A stretch of DNA of 64,000 bases from Cristatella mucedo (GCA_009760855.2 WPIO01000072.1:790501-854500), one strand, 5' to 3'. Positions 1 to 29,094 are shown, numbered from the stretch's first letter. Translations and numbers: made by a program. The notes: generated by a model from the letters alone, not told the origin.

Positions 1-199
1 CTGCTGGTTTATCAGCCGTTGTGATTTATTTCAGTGATTTTAAAGTGACGGGCTGCAGAGGCCTGCCCTACCGTTTCTTAGAGGGCGCCGCGAAGGACAG
101 TGGTGTACTGGCCCCCTGAGGCGTCCGTGCGAATAAACGTCTGTGAGCCCGCTTCGGTGTTCTGCGTTGCGTCGCGTAGATTCAATTGGGGAGAATGTC

Positions 200-303
200 A
201 AACTACATTACCGGCTATCACCACCGCTCGCAGTTGGCAATAAAAGATCGCCCACTGCAGGATTCGAACCTACGACCTCGGTAGAGAAAAACGAGCACCT
301 TAT
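200..303 (-). mobile_element. SINE fragment, tRNA-headed family 1
   Basis: Minus-strand copy of the family seen intact at 12794 and 32877. The stretch holds the complement of a B-box-like GGTTCGAATCC and the 'cggctatcaccaccgct' body. The A-box end is worn and the 3' tail is missing. Confidence 0.6.
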
Positions 304-803
304 GTGTTTAGAGTACCTGCTGTTCGACGTGTAGTAGCCACCACTAGCTCACTGTTAGGTCAAGCTGTGCTGGCTGCGGCGGGCTCTCAGCAGCAGGAGA
401 TACGCGCTCTGGCCGGCGTTCATTTCGGCGAGGAATTCGGTGCCTTCGGTAGTTTCGTCGGCTGGTTTCACCGCTGCGAGAGACTATACCGGCCGAACCG
501 AGTTGACCTGGCCACGTGGCACGCGTATTTTTCGCCACGGCTGCGGGCGGGACTAAGTCGGCCGCCGATGGTTCCTGAACGCCTAAAGTCTAAGAACAAA
601 ATTCGCAACGGCGCCGGAGAACAGGATCCTTTGTCCAGTCACTCGAGCAAGGTGATTTAAGCTGACTTTGCTGGGATTGCAGAGGATTGCAGGCCCATAC
701 TGCCTCGGATTTGATTGTTCCAAAAGATGCTAACCCACAAGGCTTATGACTTTAGCAAACCTCAAGGACTGCATTTAGCTGAGTGCCTCTCAGCAGGCCG
801 ACA

Positions 804-805
<2 letters not shown>

Positions 806-894
<89 letters not shown>
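806..894. repeat. (AT)n microsatellite
   Basis: About 89 bp of uninterrupted AT dinucleotides. The open frame across it is an artefact of the repeat. Confidence 0.95.
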
Positions 895-897
<3 letters not shown>

Positions 898-1084
898 CAC
901 TGATACTCTCAATCTGTTCAGAACAAACCTTTTAGCATTCTGATAACCGCAGCATTTCTAGGTAAATTTCCAGCATATCAGAGCTTTCCGTGCAAATACA
1001 ACAAATTAGGCAGTTTTTACGTCGGCACCTGTCTAGTTTAATCACCGTCTGAGACTTGCACATTACTCCCTGAACGTACCCCTA

Positions 1085-1665
1085 AGTTGGTCACTTCTCG
1101 CCGACCTGCACTGGCTACCAGTCAAGCAACGGATCGACTTCAAAGTTTTGTCGCTCACTTTTAGGTCACTTCATTTTTTGGCTCCAGCCTATCTCTCAGA
1201 TCTACTCCCCCACTAGGCCAAGCGTCGTACCACCCGCTTCGGTGTTCAACAATTTACCTCTACCTCGCACAAACCTCAAATCCTTTGGAGACCGTGCATT
1301 TAATTCGTATGCTCCCAAAACCTGGAACTCCCTCCTGACTTGCGTCAGAACATCCCCTGACTTGAACACATTTAAAAAGAACTTAAAAACACACTTATTT
1401 AGGACAGCATTTAGTGGGTCCCTGTGATTCATCCTTGATGTGCTTATGCGTGCTGACACTGTGCATGCTGCCACTAACCACATTTGCATGCTGACCCTGT
1501 GCACGTCATCCCTAACCACGTTGTTCATGTTTCTTATCAAAAGCATGATATCACTCACGATTTAATTGCGTTTCCCTTTGCAGCAAATGTAAAGCGCCTA
1601 GGAAGAGATTGAGTTCTCTGAGGGCGCTTTATCAAGTGCATTATTATTATTATATTATTATTATT
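1085..1665 (+). mobile_element. Non-LTR retrotransposon 3' end (truncated LINE)
   Basis: The translation shows the C-terminal tail typical of a CR1/L2-like reverse transcriptase ORF, with a 'FGDRAFNSYAPKTWNSL' motif followed by SPDLNTFKKNLKTHLF. The copy ends in a shared 3' tail (GCAAATGTAAAGCGCC..., GGGCGCTTTATCAAGTGC) and (ATT)n. It is 5'-truncated and non-coding. At least ten more copies in this window share the same tail. Confidence 0.85.
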
Positions 1666-2261
1666 TGTCGTTGCTGATTAATAACAATTTATTTGAAAGG
1701 AAATTATGTAAAGAAGACGTTAATCAGGCTAAAATATACATATGCCATTAGCTGAATAAAAAATACCGCTAGGTAACCAAAGAAACGGGTAGACATTTAG
1801 TAATGACTTTCGTGGCGTTAAGCTTGAAGGCTGGATTTTAAGAAACAATTAATGAGCCTATTATCAATATAATATAATACTGCCGTCTTGCATACAGCGC
1901 CATGAGAGAATCAAATCTCTATCCCGAAAGCTGTAAAGCTCACTACAAGATAAAAATAGCTCATACTTAATGATTAGTGAGGTATCGCGCTTAAACAAGC
2001 ATGCGAAAGCACACAAAAAGACACTCGGAATGAATGGTCAACGTGACCTCTGGAAAGTAGCATACGCTGAATCATGGGCAGAGAGGCGCGTAAATTGCTC
2101 AGCAGCATACGAAACCGGTCTGCGGGTAATAATAATAATAATAATAATAATAATGATACATTTTATAGCGCAGTAAGAAAAATGAATCTCTTTCTAGGCA
2201 CTTAACAGATGCTGTATAGAAAGCATGACGATGCTGTATAGCTAAGTCATTAAGCTTCCCA

Positions 2262-2345
2262 GAGCATTAAGCTCAGTCGGTTGAGCACCGGACTTTTAGC
2301 CTGAGGGTCCGGAGAGTTGAGTCCCCTTCGGGTGAAGCTAAATGT
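2262..2345 (+). mobile_element. tRNA-like sequence, degenerate
   Basis: Contains a D-arm-like AGCTCAGTCGGTTGAGCA, a putative anticodon arm with an ACTTTTAG loop, and a T-arm-like GAGTTGAGTCCCC. The acceptor stem does not close and the B box is imperfect, so this is more likely a SINE head or tRNA relic than a working tRNA-Lys. Confidence 0.4.
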
Positions 2346-2439
2346 TTTACCACATCAGCTCCGCAATCAAGTCTGCCTACTCTCAGTTACATAGCGTGGC
2401 CAGAATTCGGGCTTGTATAGAAAAGGATAACACGTGTAC

Positions 2440-3110
2440 CCAGGCTGGGTTCGGTTGGCTGGGACCGGACGGCTATAGCGAGGGTTAGGGTCACCGGCTA
2501 GGCCGGGGTCGGACCCTACGGCACGGCCGGATGTATGCCGTGACGTAAGGTCACCGGGGCTCTTGGGTACGGAAGTTGGCCAAGTAAGTCGTGGTGTTGG
2601 AGGCTCCCGGTCTCGCCGAGTTATGCACCTGGATTCGTGCAGGCGTGCTCCGGCGATGCTGCCACGCACGCAAGGGAACGAGTACCCAAGGCCCGAGCGG
2701 AGCTGGATAGCTCGCTCGTTGTTGACTTGTTTTTATTCCGCTTTCCCCGTATAGCGTGTTCGTGACCCCCCCCCGTGTGTTGGCGTCTTTCGGTGGAAGC
2801 TCACGACTGTGGTAGTTGTCGACTCAGACTAGCCAGCAGTTACTCAGCCAGCCGGGTTTTGGACGGCGTACGCTCGTACTGTTGGATTCGGAGTCGGTAC
2901 AACGACAGGACTGCAAAAGCCGACTGACCCCAACCAACACGTTTGTTCGCGCTTGCTGCGTCGTCTTGCGCCCCCGTAGTGTACTGTGTATAGGACCCTC
3001 CCTGTAGACTTGTTTAGTTGCTCTGTTGTTGTTGGCGCATGCGTTAATATAAAGAGGTTTAACCGGACGGCCGCTCGTCTTACCCTAGCTCGGCGGCATG
3101 GCGAGCGGCA
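2440..3110 (+). repeat. Interspersed GC-rich repeat, arm 1
   Basis: About 600 bp matches, in inverted orientation, a block at 21590-22260 inside CERS intron 3. Shared stretches include the 'ggtcaccgg' region, the 'aaggcccgagc' region and the 'taatataaagagg' region. It has a TATA-like motif and no coding capacity. A solo LTR or a large non-autonomous element are both possible; I found no clear termini. Confidence 0.6.
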
Positions 3111-3185
3111 GCGTGGCGGTGTATGGCGTGGTTTGGCGGGAATTAGCCTCTGACCCCTGGAACCCGGTTACACACATATAAGTTG

Positions 3186-3925
3186 GGCCATGCATTTGTG
3201 ACATCCCGTCTTGATGTCTGTAACTCACTGCTTGCTGGTCTACCGGCCTGTGCAATCAGGCACTTACAGACGGTGCAAAACTCTGTACCTAAGCCTGTCT
3301 GTCATGAGCGTCGCAATTGCCACCTCACACCACCTCTCGCCGACCTGCACTAGCTACCAGTCAAGCAACGCACTGACTTCAAGGTTTTGTCCCTCACTTT
3401 CATGTCCCTTCATTGCTTGGCTCTAGCCTACCTATCAGATCTACTGCTCCAACAGGCTAAGCATCATACCACCCTCTTGGGTGGTTTTCCCCTTGGTTCC
3501 CCAGGATTCCCCTTGAAATCTATCCGTTTACCTATAGCTCGTTCAAAACTCAAGTCTTTTGGAGATCGTGCATTTAATTCGTATGCTCTCAAAGCCTGGA
3601 ACTCACTTCCGACTTCCGTCACGACATCCCCTGACTTGTTCACAATTAAAAAGAAATTAAAAACGCACTTATCTATCACAGCATTTAATGGGTCCCCGTG
3701 ATTCGCCCTGTGTGTGCTTGTGCGTGCTGACCCTGCATGCTGCCACTAACCGCACTTGCATGCTGACCTGTGCAGGTCACCCCTAACCATGTTATTCTTG
3801 TTGTTTATCGAGCATGCTACCACTAACCATTTAATCGCGTTCTCTTTGCAGCAAATGTAAGGCGTCTAGAAAAAGATTGAGTCCTAAGAGGGCACTCTAT
3901 CAGGTGCGTTATTATTATTATTTCC
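3186..3925 (+). mobile_element. Non-LTR retrotransposon 3' end (truncated LINE)
   Basis: Same family as at 1085, but longer at its 5' side. It covers the region encoding 'SLTFMSLHCLALAYLSDLL', then KLKSFGDRAFNSYALKAWNS, the AGCAAATGTAAGGCG tail and (ATT)n. Frames are broken. Confidence 0.85.
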
Positions 3926-4487
3926 AAATGATTAGTGTAACATCCGCAAGCAGGAGGTACAGTCTAAGCAGGCACATGCACACGAAAGACGAATCGCAAA
4001 GACCCACCAAATACTGTAATAAGCAGGTGCGTTTTAAGCTTTTCTTTAAATGAAGTCATGGCAGGGGACGTTGTGACGTGCTCGGTAGTGAGTTCTGAGC
4101 ACATAACCACTGTCATCAGCCCAAATTAAAGCCAGAGTCTATGTGCCCGTACTTCCTGAACACACTTCTATAATATCCAGACGGCATCAAAATTACTAGT
4201 GTGCTTAGGCTGCTAGTAAAGTTATATCCTTCAAAAACCGCGAAATGCCCAAAGGTCACTTAACCATTTTGTTCGACTCTTAGGAAGAATGTTTGTCGGA
4301 GGTATACGGCGGGTTGAACCGCAGATAATGAACACGTTGCTGGGCTTCTTACAAGGATGGCCAGATGAAGAACGAGCTCCTCATTCTTTGTTATCGCTAA
4401 TCTACTCATGGCATGCTATTGTTGATGTTTCAGGTGCTTGAAGCTTCCTTTTAAATGGCTGCAAATGTGCATGGTTTAAAACAAATA

Positions 4488-4668
4488 AATAAATCCTAGC
4501 TGATTCAACAGCCTCTTTTTGTATAGCGACAGAAGAGCCTTTACGGCTATCACAACCGCTTGTAGTAGTGATAAAGGATTGTCCACCGCAGGAATCGAAC
4601 CCTCGACCTTTGGACCGAGATCATGAAAGCAACCGCCTTACATAGTGTGCCATCACGGCTCAAGTAGT
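4488..4668 (-). mobile_element. SINE, tRNA-headed family 1
   Basis: Nearly full-length minus-strand copy. On the minus strand it reads: GAGCCGTGATGGCACAC (A-box region), a B-box-like GGTTCGATTCC, the 'gataaag...gtagcgacagaagagcc' body, and 'ctgaatcagctagg' before an A/T-rich end. Confidence 0.8.
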
Positions 4669-4734
4669 CTTTACCATGCTTGCTGCATAACTTTACATTA
4701 CTTTAGGACAAACAGTTAATGACCTAATATTGCA

Positions 4735-5010
4735 GTTGCCACATCTCTTTACCTCTTGCCGACCTGCACTGACTCCCAGTCATGCAGTGCATCGACTTCA
4801 TGGTATCGTCATTGGCTTTTAAATCCCATCATTCTCAGGTTCGAGCCTACCTATCACAATTACTCCCCGCCAGGCCAGGCACTGCGCCACCAGCTTTTTT
4901 TAATCAAATCGTATAGCTACACCGTTTACGAGCCTCAAATCCCTTGGAGACCGTGCCTTAAGCTCTATGGTTCCAAAGCCTGGAACTCACTCCACTTCAA
5001 TTTCTAATGT
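4735..5010 (+). mobile_element. Non-LTR retrotransposon fragment, degenerate
   Basis: Recognisable by 'ctcttgccgacctgcactg' and by the 'LKSLGDRALSSMVPKPGTH'-type remnant of the LINE C-terminal ORF. No 3' tail. Confidence 0.6.
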
Positions 5011-6254
5011 CTCTAGTGTGTTTCCTTGGACAAGGCAGTTCCCGTGGTCCTAAAAACTTAATGTACAATGACACATACAATAAGTGGTTTTATAGTCCTT
5101 TCCTTAGTTAATGATAGTTTATGCTAGGCCGTTTATTACAAGCACTTCTTCAGTAAATCTTTGTCAATACGCCAGAGTGGGCCTACACAAATAATGCTAA
5201 ACGTATACTTGAATTATTGCTGGCACGCACGACACATGACTCATTGTTTGCATCGCGGCATGGCACATTGGCTAACAATTATGTGTGAGTGACTGAATGG
5301 GTTCAGCTGAATTACCGGCGAGAATTCTAAAACCATGTGTCGGAAGCGCACGGGGCGGGGACTGGTAAGGTGGAGAAGCTTCCATAAAGTGCTGGAAGAT
5401 TCTAGGTTTCCAAAAATCTACAAGTTTCCATTGGTAAAAATTTCTGTACGGTTCTACAGGCTCTCGCAAAAGCAAAGGCTATTGTTCGAGTAACAGGGGA
5501 GTTTTCCAAAATCGCGAAAGCAGTTTTCAAAGAAAAGCAATTAGCTGTAGACAAAGTCTTTTACGTCGGCTACGAGGTCAATCTACCTCGCTTCTTGCTC
5601 GCAGGGTATTTAACGATGCTGTGCTCACACTTTAGCAAGCACTGCGAGACTCTCTAGCTAAGGGGCGCCGGGTCATCGCTTGCCAGCCAAAACGTGCTTA
5701 TATTTATTGCAGATGGATGTGGGTCAGGAAGTAACCGTTTAAGCACAAATATGCCATGACATTCAGCCGGTCTTAATCTATTCTGGAGCAGATGATCCAC
5801 GATAACTAAGCGGTAGATGCGCTCGTGAATTTTCCACACGCAGGCGCACGCTTCCCTGCTTACTCGGTAGCCAATGGCCTTCATTTTATACATCAGAAGC
5901 GCTAGACAAATTTCGAAGTTATGAGGGTAGTTGAGCAAGCAAATAGCACACGGTGTGTGTAGAAGCAGCAGCACCAGAGGAGTAAAAAAATATAAAGCTT
6001 TAAATTCGGCAGAAGGAGGAAGATGTCAACGAAGGATCAGAAAAGCAAATCCCACAGCTCCAGTGAACAGGGACTTGCTTAACATACTGACGAGGCATGC
6101 AATTTCGACAGAGCCTTTTTACAGGTGTTACGTAATTATCAATAGTACTTAGTCTTGGTTATTCAAGAACGACGGGTCCTAGTAGGACGTGCTCCTTTTT
6201 AGCTACATTTTAACCGCAATGATTTCAAGACTTCCTTGGGACTTTTCATTGTAA
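5011..6254. other. Intergenic, nothing recognised
   Basis: Only short open frames. I see no family match, tandem structure or repeat with other parts of the window. Confidence 0.5.
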
Positions 6255-6400
6255 TAAAGTAAAGTAACGGTATCGTAAGAAGAGCCCGAGCGGCAAAAAA
6301 CCAGATTTACGACGGGCGTAGATAATAGCTTGCTGCAGGACTTGAACTCGCGACCTCGCTCGTGACGCATGGGAACTTGACCACTGGGGCTACGATGCAG
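6255..6400 (-). mobile_element. SINE, tRNA-headed family 2
   Basis: On the minus strand, a tRNA-like head (GTAGCCCCAGTGGTCAAGTT A-box region, GCGAGTTCAAGTCCTGC B box) is followed by a body that differs from family 1 and ends near 'tactttattacaatg'. Likely a second SINE type. Confidence 0.6.
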
Positions 6401-7461
6401 TTTCATTTGTGGACTTTTCTAGCAGGATTCAAATAAGGGTTTTCATGATAGCACCAACAACTTACGAAAAGTAGCGACCCTCGGGTTTGAAAAAGCAGTC
6501 GCTCAGGATTGTCTGGGCTGTCTGCTCTTCTCGCTTCGGCGGCGCTCGCTTAGCGGCTGGTGCAAAAAAGGATCTCTCGTCTGCTCATCGAGCGCTGCGA
6601 GAGCGGCAATTCAGGCCATTGCGATTTCATCGCTGGCTGTCGCAGAAGGCGTGTAATGCCAAGACGACGTTCAAAGGGTTCGATGACGGGACGGACTCGG
6701 CCGTGGCCGTGGGGCGGTCACGATCCATCGAATCAAAATAAATTTGCTGACACTGCCATTTACAGTAAGTAAAGGTTGGGGTTCTGCTATGCCTATAGCT
6801 TAAATAGGACGTCCTATTAGTCGCTGCTTAGCTACTTAGCAGTCTGCAGCCTTCAGTGGTGGTCCAGTGATGTCGGTAGTCCAATGACTGCCTGCACAAC
6901 TCCGTTTTCAGTTGGAACACAATCCGAGTGTTTTTTTACGGTTTGTCGTGTGTTTATGGATTATTGAGTTGTAGTTTATTGATGATTATAGTTTATGAGT
7001 TTATGGTGGGATTAAGGGTGTGCTACTGACTGAAGAGAAGTGGGAGTGAGAACGCGGGCGCAGGAGAGGACGGTCATGACCCGTCGCGCTTCGAGCCCAA
7101 AACACACCTGTTCTCGGACACGAAGGTGTTTTGTATTGTCGCTTACTTTCAGTCAGGGCGTCAAACCACACCGAGCACTCGAGACCTCATTGTGGATGAG
7201 ACATAATGCTCATTTGCACCGCGTTCAAGGGAGGTCTTTACCAAGAGTATCCCAAGATTAGTCCATGTTCCGATGGGTACTTTCATGCATCAGTGCAGTA
7301 AAAATGATTTCAAGCGCCGCTCAGCCTGTGAGATTAAGGAATGCTGCTGAAGACAGCATGCAGCAAGCAAAAAAGGGATTTCAAAATTTACCTCACTAAG
7401 CTTCATTTCTTAACCCGGAGAGTGGTTTGACATTGCTATTTAAAAATAAAAAATACTGATT
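6401..7461. other. Intergenic, nothing recognised
   Basis: Short open frames at 6487-6772 and 7040-7261 show no domain I recognise and no splice context that would make them exons. Confidence 0.5.
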
Positions 7462-7620
7462 CTGATTCAACAGCCTCTTTTGTATAGCGACAGAAGAGCC
7501 TTTACGGCTATCACCGCCGCTTGCAACGGCAAAAAAGGATCGCCCAACGCAGGATTCGAACACCGTCACGACCTCGGGGCCGAGGTCGTGAAAAGCAACC
7601 AACCTACCCATTGAGCCATG
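7462..7620 (-). mobile_element. SINE, tRNA-headed family 1
   Basis: Minus-strand copy with a 'gattcaacagcctctttt' tail, the 'gtatagcgacagaagagcc' body and a B box at 7548-7558. A small duplication disturbs the B-box side. Confidence 0.8.
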
Positions 7621-7904
7621 GTCTTTGGTGTAAGAGATCGTAAATTCAACTGCAGAGTCACTTTCTATTTCTTCTTTTGAGCTAGATATCCCATGCAGGA
7701 TTGTGGTAATTCTGAGCTAGATATTCCAAGCAGGGCTGTGGAAGTTTGGTATAGACCCAGCTGCATCAGAGCCCTTTCCTTCTTTCTCTTCCGTTCTGCT
7801 CATGAACTCCCATCTATTCAAGTACCGTGGCACTCGTAAAGATTCCACCGATGCGCTGTCTAGGCACTTTCAGTGCGCTGAAGAGCATGCCCTTGGTTTG
7901 TGGT

Positions 7905-8600
7905 TACATGTACAATGTCAACAAGCATAACACGGTTAGAGGTGACATGCACAGTATCAACAGTAAAATATGGTTAGTGGTAACATGAACAGTATCAGCA
8001 CGCACAAAAACATAAAGGACAAATCACAAGGACCCACTAGATGCTGTCAAAACAGGTGCATTTTAGCATCTTATTTTAAATGTCGCCAAGTCTGGGGTGA
8101 AGTGACTCGTGACGTCAGTAGGGTGTGAGTTCCAATCTTTGGGAGCGTGAGAACTAAAGGCACGTTCTCTCAAGGATTTGAGGTTCGTATCAGCCATTGC
8201 TAAACGATTTGATTCGGAAAAATGGGTGTCATAATGCTTTGGCTGGTTGGGGAGTAGCTTCGATAAGTAGGCTGGAGCCAGAGAAGGAATGAACCGATAA
8301 GTGAGTGACAGAGCCTTAAATTCGATGCGCCGCTGGATTTGGAGCCAGTGCAGGTCGGGCTAAAGTAGTGTGATGGACAACTGCGACGTTCAGGACAGAC
8401 ACGCCGAGCTCAGAGTTGTGCCTAACCGCACTATCCACTAACTGTAGGCACCTGTTTGCGTAGGCTGGTGCTGTGTGCAGTGAGTGACAGAAGTCGACAC
8501 GGGATGTCACAAATGCATGGACCGACTTGTACTCCTGCATAATCAGGCCATTTTCATGCAATATTACGTAGCTGAAAGTAAGCAGACTTGCCTGTGCAGC
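7905..8600 (-). mobile_element. Non-LTR retrotransposon 3' part, inverted
   Basis: Minus-strand LINE copy. The 'AKHYDTHFSESNRLAMADTN' and RALPLNSKGS-type remnants of the C-terminal ORF are present, and the upstream side reaches the 'LLTARTSAYANRCLQLV'-like segment. Frames are broken. Confidence 0.7.
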
Positions 8601-8989
8601 TGATGTGGTTGTCTAGTAAAAGCTTTGTTTGGAACAGGACACCCAGATTTGGTACACGTCATACAGGAGATATGTTGTCAGCCAATTTTGAGGGATAGGC
8701 TTCTGATTTTCAAGTAGCTAGGTTTTATAATAACTAGTCTGGTTTTCTCGCTATGAAATTCGAGAAATTGTGTAGCAATTGAAGTGCGATTGTCATCAAT
8801 AGATCCAAATTGTATGTGGCTAACATTTTAGCCAATAATTGAAAGAGTTATCTTACTCGTTTAAACTCAGTTTTACTCTTAAAGCGCGTCAGAGAGCTGA
8901 GACAGCCTATTTGATATGCTGAAAGGATGTGTAAGCCCTCATTTTGAGAGCCTGAAGCTGCTCGCCGTAATACACTGCTTGGCAGGCCT

Positions 8990-10578
8990 TTAAAAAATGT
9001 CTACTCACAACTTCCGCTTTGATTCTGCCTTCAAAAATATGACCTTCCACAAGGTAGCATCCCTATTGGACTCTTCAGCCTCTGTTCTTGGATCTTCATC
9101 AACGTCTACCCTCAAACCTGCCCCTAATGACCTCATCTCGAAGTTCACCTCCCAGTCTAAGAGGATTATTAACCCACCGAATATCTACTTATCTCATTCT
9201 AAGATGCCGAGATTTTCTGCTACCCTGTAAAAATAATGTCAATAATTTCAATAATAACAATAATGTCCCTAACCTCAGATCTCGTCCCTGCATCTTTCAT
9301 GGAGGCTTTTGTTTGGCAATTCATTAAGAAATCGAAACTAGACAGGAGAACTTGAGCAACTTTTTTTTTCGTCCAGTCTCCTTAAGGCCGCTCCTATCAA
9401 ATACACTTGGAAAGATAAGTTGCAGTCCGTCTAAAATCTTCTGTCAATACTTCAAACATAACACGTTCTAATTAGGTCAAATAGATAATTACTCCAAAGT
9501 CGCGGCACCACTGCAACGAGTTTTTTTAAAATTACCCTCTCACGCTCTACCGACCTACAGCATTCGTTTTGCACGTGCATCGCTTGCACTGCACTACAAT
9601 GGTTGAGGTCAGTTGGATATTTCACAGAGTATGTGTAAATGGCCAACGGTATTATGATAAACCTTGAAATTACGGGGTACTCCTCTGATTTGTCCCAGGT
9701 ACACTTCATTTCGCAGTTTATGCCCTCCCTCTTGCCATTGTAATCGCCAAAGACAATCTAAGCTTTCATTTTTGTGCAGATCGCATGCAGCGATACTGTG
9801 CTCTGATCTTCCTTCCCATCTAGCACGGCGAACTCTCAACTCTCTTGCTGTGTGTATTGTTGACATTCGCACGTGGATGGCAGAAAACTCTCTCAGATTG
9901 ATAAAGATAAAACCAATTTACTGGTCATGGGCAAGTCTAGCGTTACTCAGAAATTTAAAAGCCTAGCGATCAAAATGGGCTCAGCTACCATGTCTTGAGT
10001 GCCATCTGCAAGCAATCCGGGTTTCCTTTTCGAAAATTACCTTTTTCTAGATGACAACATCTGATCCACTGTCTAGTCTGCCTACTTTCAGCTCGGTGAC
10101 ACCTCAAGAATTTGGCTTTCTTAGATAAGGATACCACAAGCACGTTGATATCCTTATCTGAGCGTATCTGACATTCCCGCTAGATTCTTCCTGCCTGCAC
10201 ACTCAGATGTATATAGATAGTGCAAAACTCTTCACTAGGCTTGTCGGTCGTGGACATCGCAATTGCCACATTACATCATTTCTCTCGTAATTGCCCTGGC
10301 TTTCCGTCAAGCACTATATCGACTTCAAGGTTACGTCACTCACCTTTTGAGTCCCTTCGTTCTCTTGCTCCGATCAACTAATCCGAAATGCTTTCTTTTC
10401 AGGCCTCGCACTGAGCTATCCGCTCTTCCGACTCAAGACGTTTCTCTAACCTCTTACCTATAGCCTCTAACCTAAGACAAATCCAAAGGAGATCGGGTTT
10501 GCAGGTCGTATGCCCCCAAAGCGTGCAATTCATTCACGACTGACATCGAGATGTCTCCTGACTTAACGCCTTTCAAAA
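8990..10578 (+). mobile_element. Non-LTR retrotransposon, longer internal fragment
   Basis: Pieces of one LINE ORF2 lie in the right order. An endonuclease/RT linker (FHKVASLLDSSASVLGS at about 9050) comes first. An RT C-lobe region follows (LNSLAVCIVDIRTWMAENSL at about 9833-9892). The conserved C-terminal 'CNSFTTDIEMSPDL' region lies near 10530. Several deletions and frameshifts make it non-functional. It is the most complete LINE copy in the window and shows that the many short tails come from a CR1/L2-like element. Confidence 0.7.
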
Positions 10579-10589
10579 ATAATAATAAT

Positions 10590-10910
10590 AATATTAATAA
10601 TGCACTTGATAAAGCGCCCTCAGAGAACTTAATCTCTCTCTCTAGGCGCTTTACATTTGCTGCAAAGGGAAATGCAATTGAAAGGTGAGTAATATCATGC
10701 TTGATAAGATGCTGTACACTCAATTGTTTCTCGCAGCATTCGCTCCGTCCGAGTGCACTGCCCTTTGTATGCTGCATTGAGCTTTGTATGCCTCCTAATG
10801 CGTGTCATCACCAGCTAATTTACGTGCCCCTCTCTGCAGCGAATGCAAAATGCCCAGAAAGAGATTTGGTTCTCTTGAGCGGCTTAGCCAAAGTTTTACC
10901 TTTATGCTTA
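10590..10910. mobile_element. Two LINE 3' tails, head to head
   Basis: An inverted tail (AGCGCCCTCAGAGAACTTAATC... to TTTGCTGCAAAGGG, 10600-10672, minus) is followed by a forward tail (TGCAGCGAATGCAAAATGCCC..., about 10836-10905, plus). Together with the LINE ending at 10578 this makes a nested cluster. Confidence 0.65.
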
Positions 10911-11021
10911 TTATGTCTTCACTAAATGTTTGTTGTCTATGGAAACCGACACTTTTACGTCTACGCGGAATACCGGCCGGTCTCCGTGCCTTTAAAGGCC
11001 CCTCCTAAAAAGAAAGAAACA

Positions 11022-11160
11022 AAAACATGGTTGGCTGATTAAGCAGCCTCCTTTACGTAGTAGCTACAGAGGAGCCTCGACGGCTAGCGCGAGCGCTCGC
11101 CGGCTAAGGAACTAAAGAATCTACGATTGGAGGACTCAAACCCACGACTCAGGTCGTGAA
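11022..11160 (-). mobile_element. SINE, tRNA-headed family 1, worn
   Basis: Minus-strand fragment with 'gattaagcagcctcctttacg' and a degenerate B box. More diverged than the other copies. Confidence 0.55.
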
Positions 11161-11222
11161 CAGATTTTACATTGCATTTAGAGAGACTTAGCGCTGCATT
11201 TTCACGGTCTAAGTTTTGTATG

Positions 11223-11224
<2 letters not shown>

Positions 11225-11303
<79 letters not shown>
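11225..11303. repeat. (CT)n microsatellite upstream of CERS1-like gene
   Basis: About 79 bp of uninterrupted CT/GA, some 580 bp before the chosen CERS start codon. GA/CT tracts can act as promoter elements in animals, but nothing else here shows that. Confidence 0.9.
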
Positions 11304-11305
<2 letters not shown>

Positions 11306-11881
11306 ACTTCCGAACTCTTTGGCTGAACTGTGTTCGTTGGCAACCGGTGCTGCGAGCTAGTGTTCCGTCGCCTGTTCGACAATTATTAGACAAGCTCTCG
11401 ACGGCAGGCACCGCCATGGCGCTTCGACCTTCGAGACCTACGGACTCGCCCGTCGGACGTATCGCCTCTGCCAATCCATGTGTGGCCAGTTCAACTGTCG
11501 GCCTGAACAAGCTTTACTACTTTTGGTTCCTACGCACTCCTCGAGCGAAGAGCCCCCCCCCCCACCCGCTCAGCGGTGGGAGCGAGAAGGCCGGAGGAGA
11601 TATGGCAGCGTTGCCGAGGATACGTCCAGCGAAACTGGGCTGGGTTACGGCTAGCGCAGCAGCTGGGCGGGGTCGCTGCCGGACGGCTGTGCGGGTTCAT
11701 TGCCTCCAAGCTAGCTCAGATATAGTATTATCATTGATCCGTGTAATTAAATTTCTAACGGAATTTATTGAATTACCACAGTCTGCCGCTGAAGAACACC
11801 CTGTCGCTCTTAGCCCAGATCATTTATTACGCGCTGACACTTCGGCGGCGCGGGCATCGGTCGCCCGCAGTCGGTCGCCGA
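11304..11881 (+). promoter_or_regulatory. Putative promoter / 5' UTR of the ceramide synthase gene
   Basis: GC-rich block, in clear contrast to the flanking AT-richer repeats, running directly into coding exon 1. An upstream ATG at 11416 opens a different frame that overlaps exon 1 and closes at 11901, so a uORF is possible if transcription starts upstream of it. No TATA box is evident. Promoter assignment rests on position only. Confidence 0.35.
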
Positions 11882-28605
<16,724 letters not shown>

Positions 28606-29079
28606 AAAGAGCTTGAAGAGCTGAAGAGAAAGGCTCGTTGCGTTTCTTGCTTTGCCGAAAAAAGCTCGGGGCTCCATGTATACGCCCGCTCGGTGCCACA
28701 GGCACACAGCAACCGCGGTCGTCTTTCCATCGCTGGCCCTCTGCCGGATGCCCGGTATGCATCCACCCAGCACATAGCTGTTACCTCTACATCTCGCCGG
28801 GCCCACCAGCGACAGCCGGTGCTGCCAGTGGTTGATGGCCTTGATCCATCTGTGTCGCACACGTGTCTGGTCGCGTTTTCAGCACTTCTGCTTAGCTCAG
28901 CTCCGTCGTCTGCAACGGTTCAACTACAATAGATCGATTCGTCATCATCTATGCTGGATCTCTGCCCTCAGAGTGATCCCCCGAAAAGACTTTGCTCCTT
29001 TGCTCTTCTGCAGCGCTAACTTCTTACTCGTCCGGAGAGTCGAGGGCCACGGTGCTTTGCAGATATAAATGCAAATAAA
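28606..29079 (+). other. CERS1: Putative CERS 3' UTR with poly(A) signal
   Basis: An AATAAA lies at 29074-29079, about 470 nt past the stop, just before a SINE. The first 108 codons after the TAG are open in the coding frame and start with a charged K-E-L-E-E-L-K-R-K stretch. Confidence 0.6.
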
Positions 29080-29094
29080 CATAATTCATTAGCG

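Noticed and set aside
2262-2345. Functional tRNA-Lys gene
   Set aside because: Arms are only partly complementary, the acceptor stem does not close, and no terminator T-run follows directly.
11202-11510. Open frames made of Arg-Glu or Ser-Leu repeats (also 20391-20995, 22433-22711, 29112-29321)
   Set aside because: They are translations of CT/GA microsatellites; such tracts lack stops in several frames.
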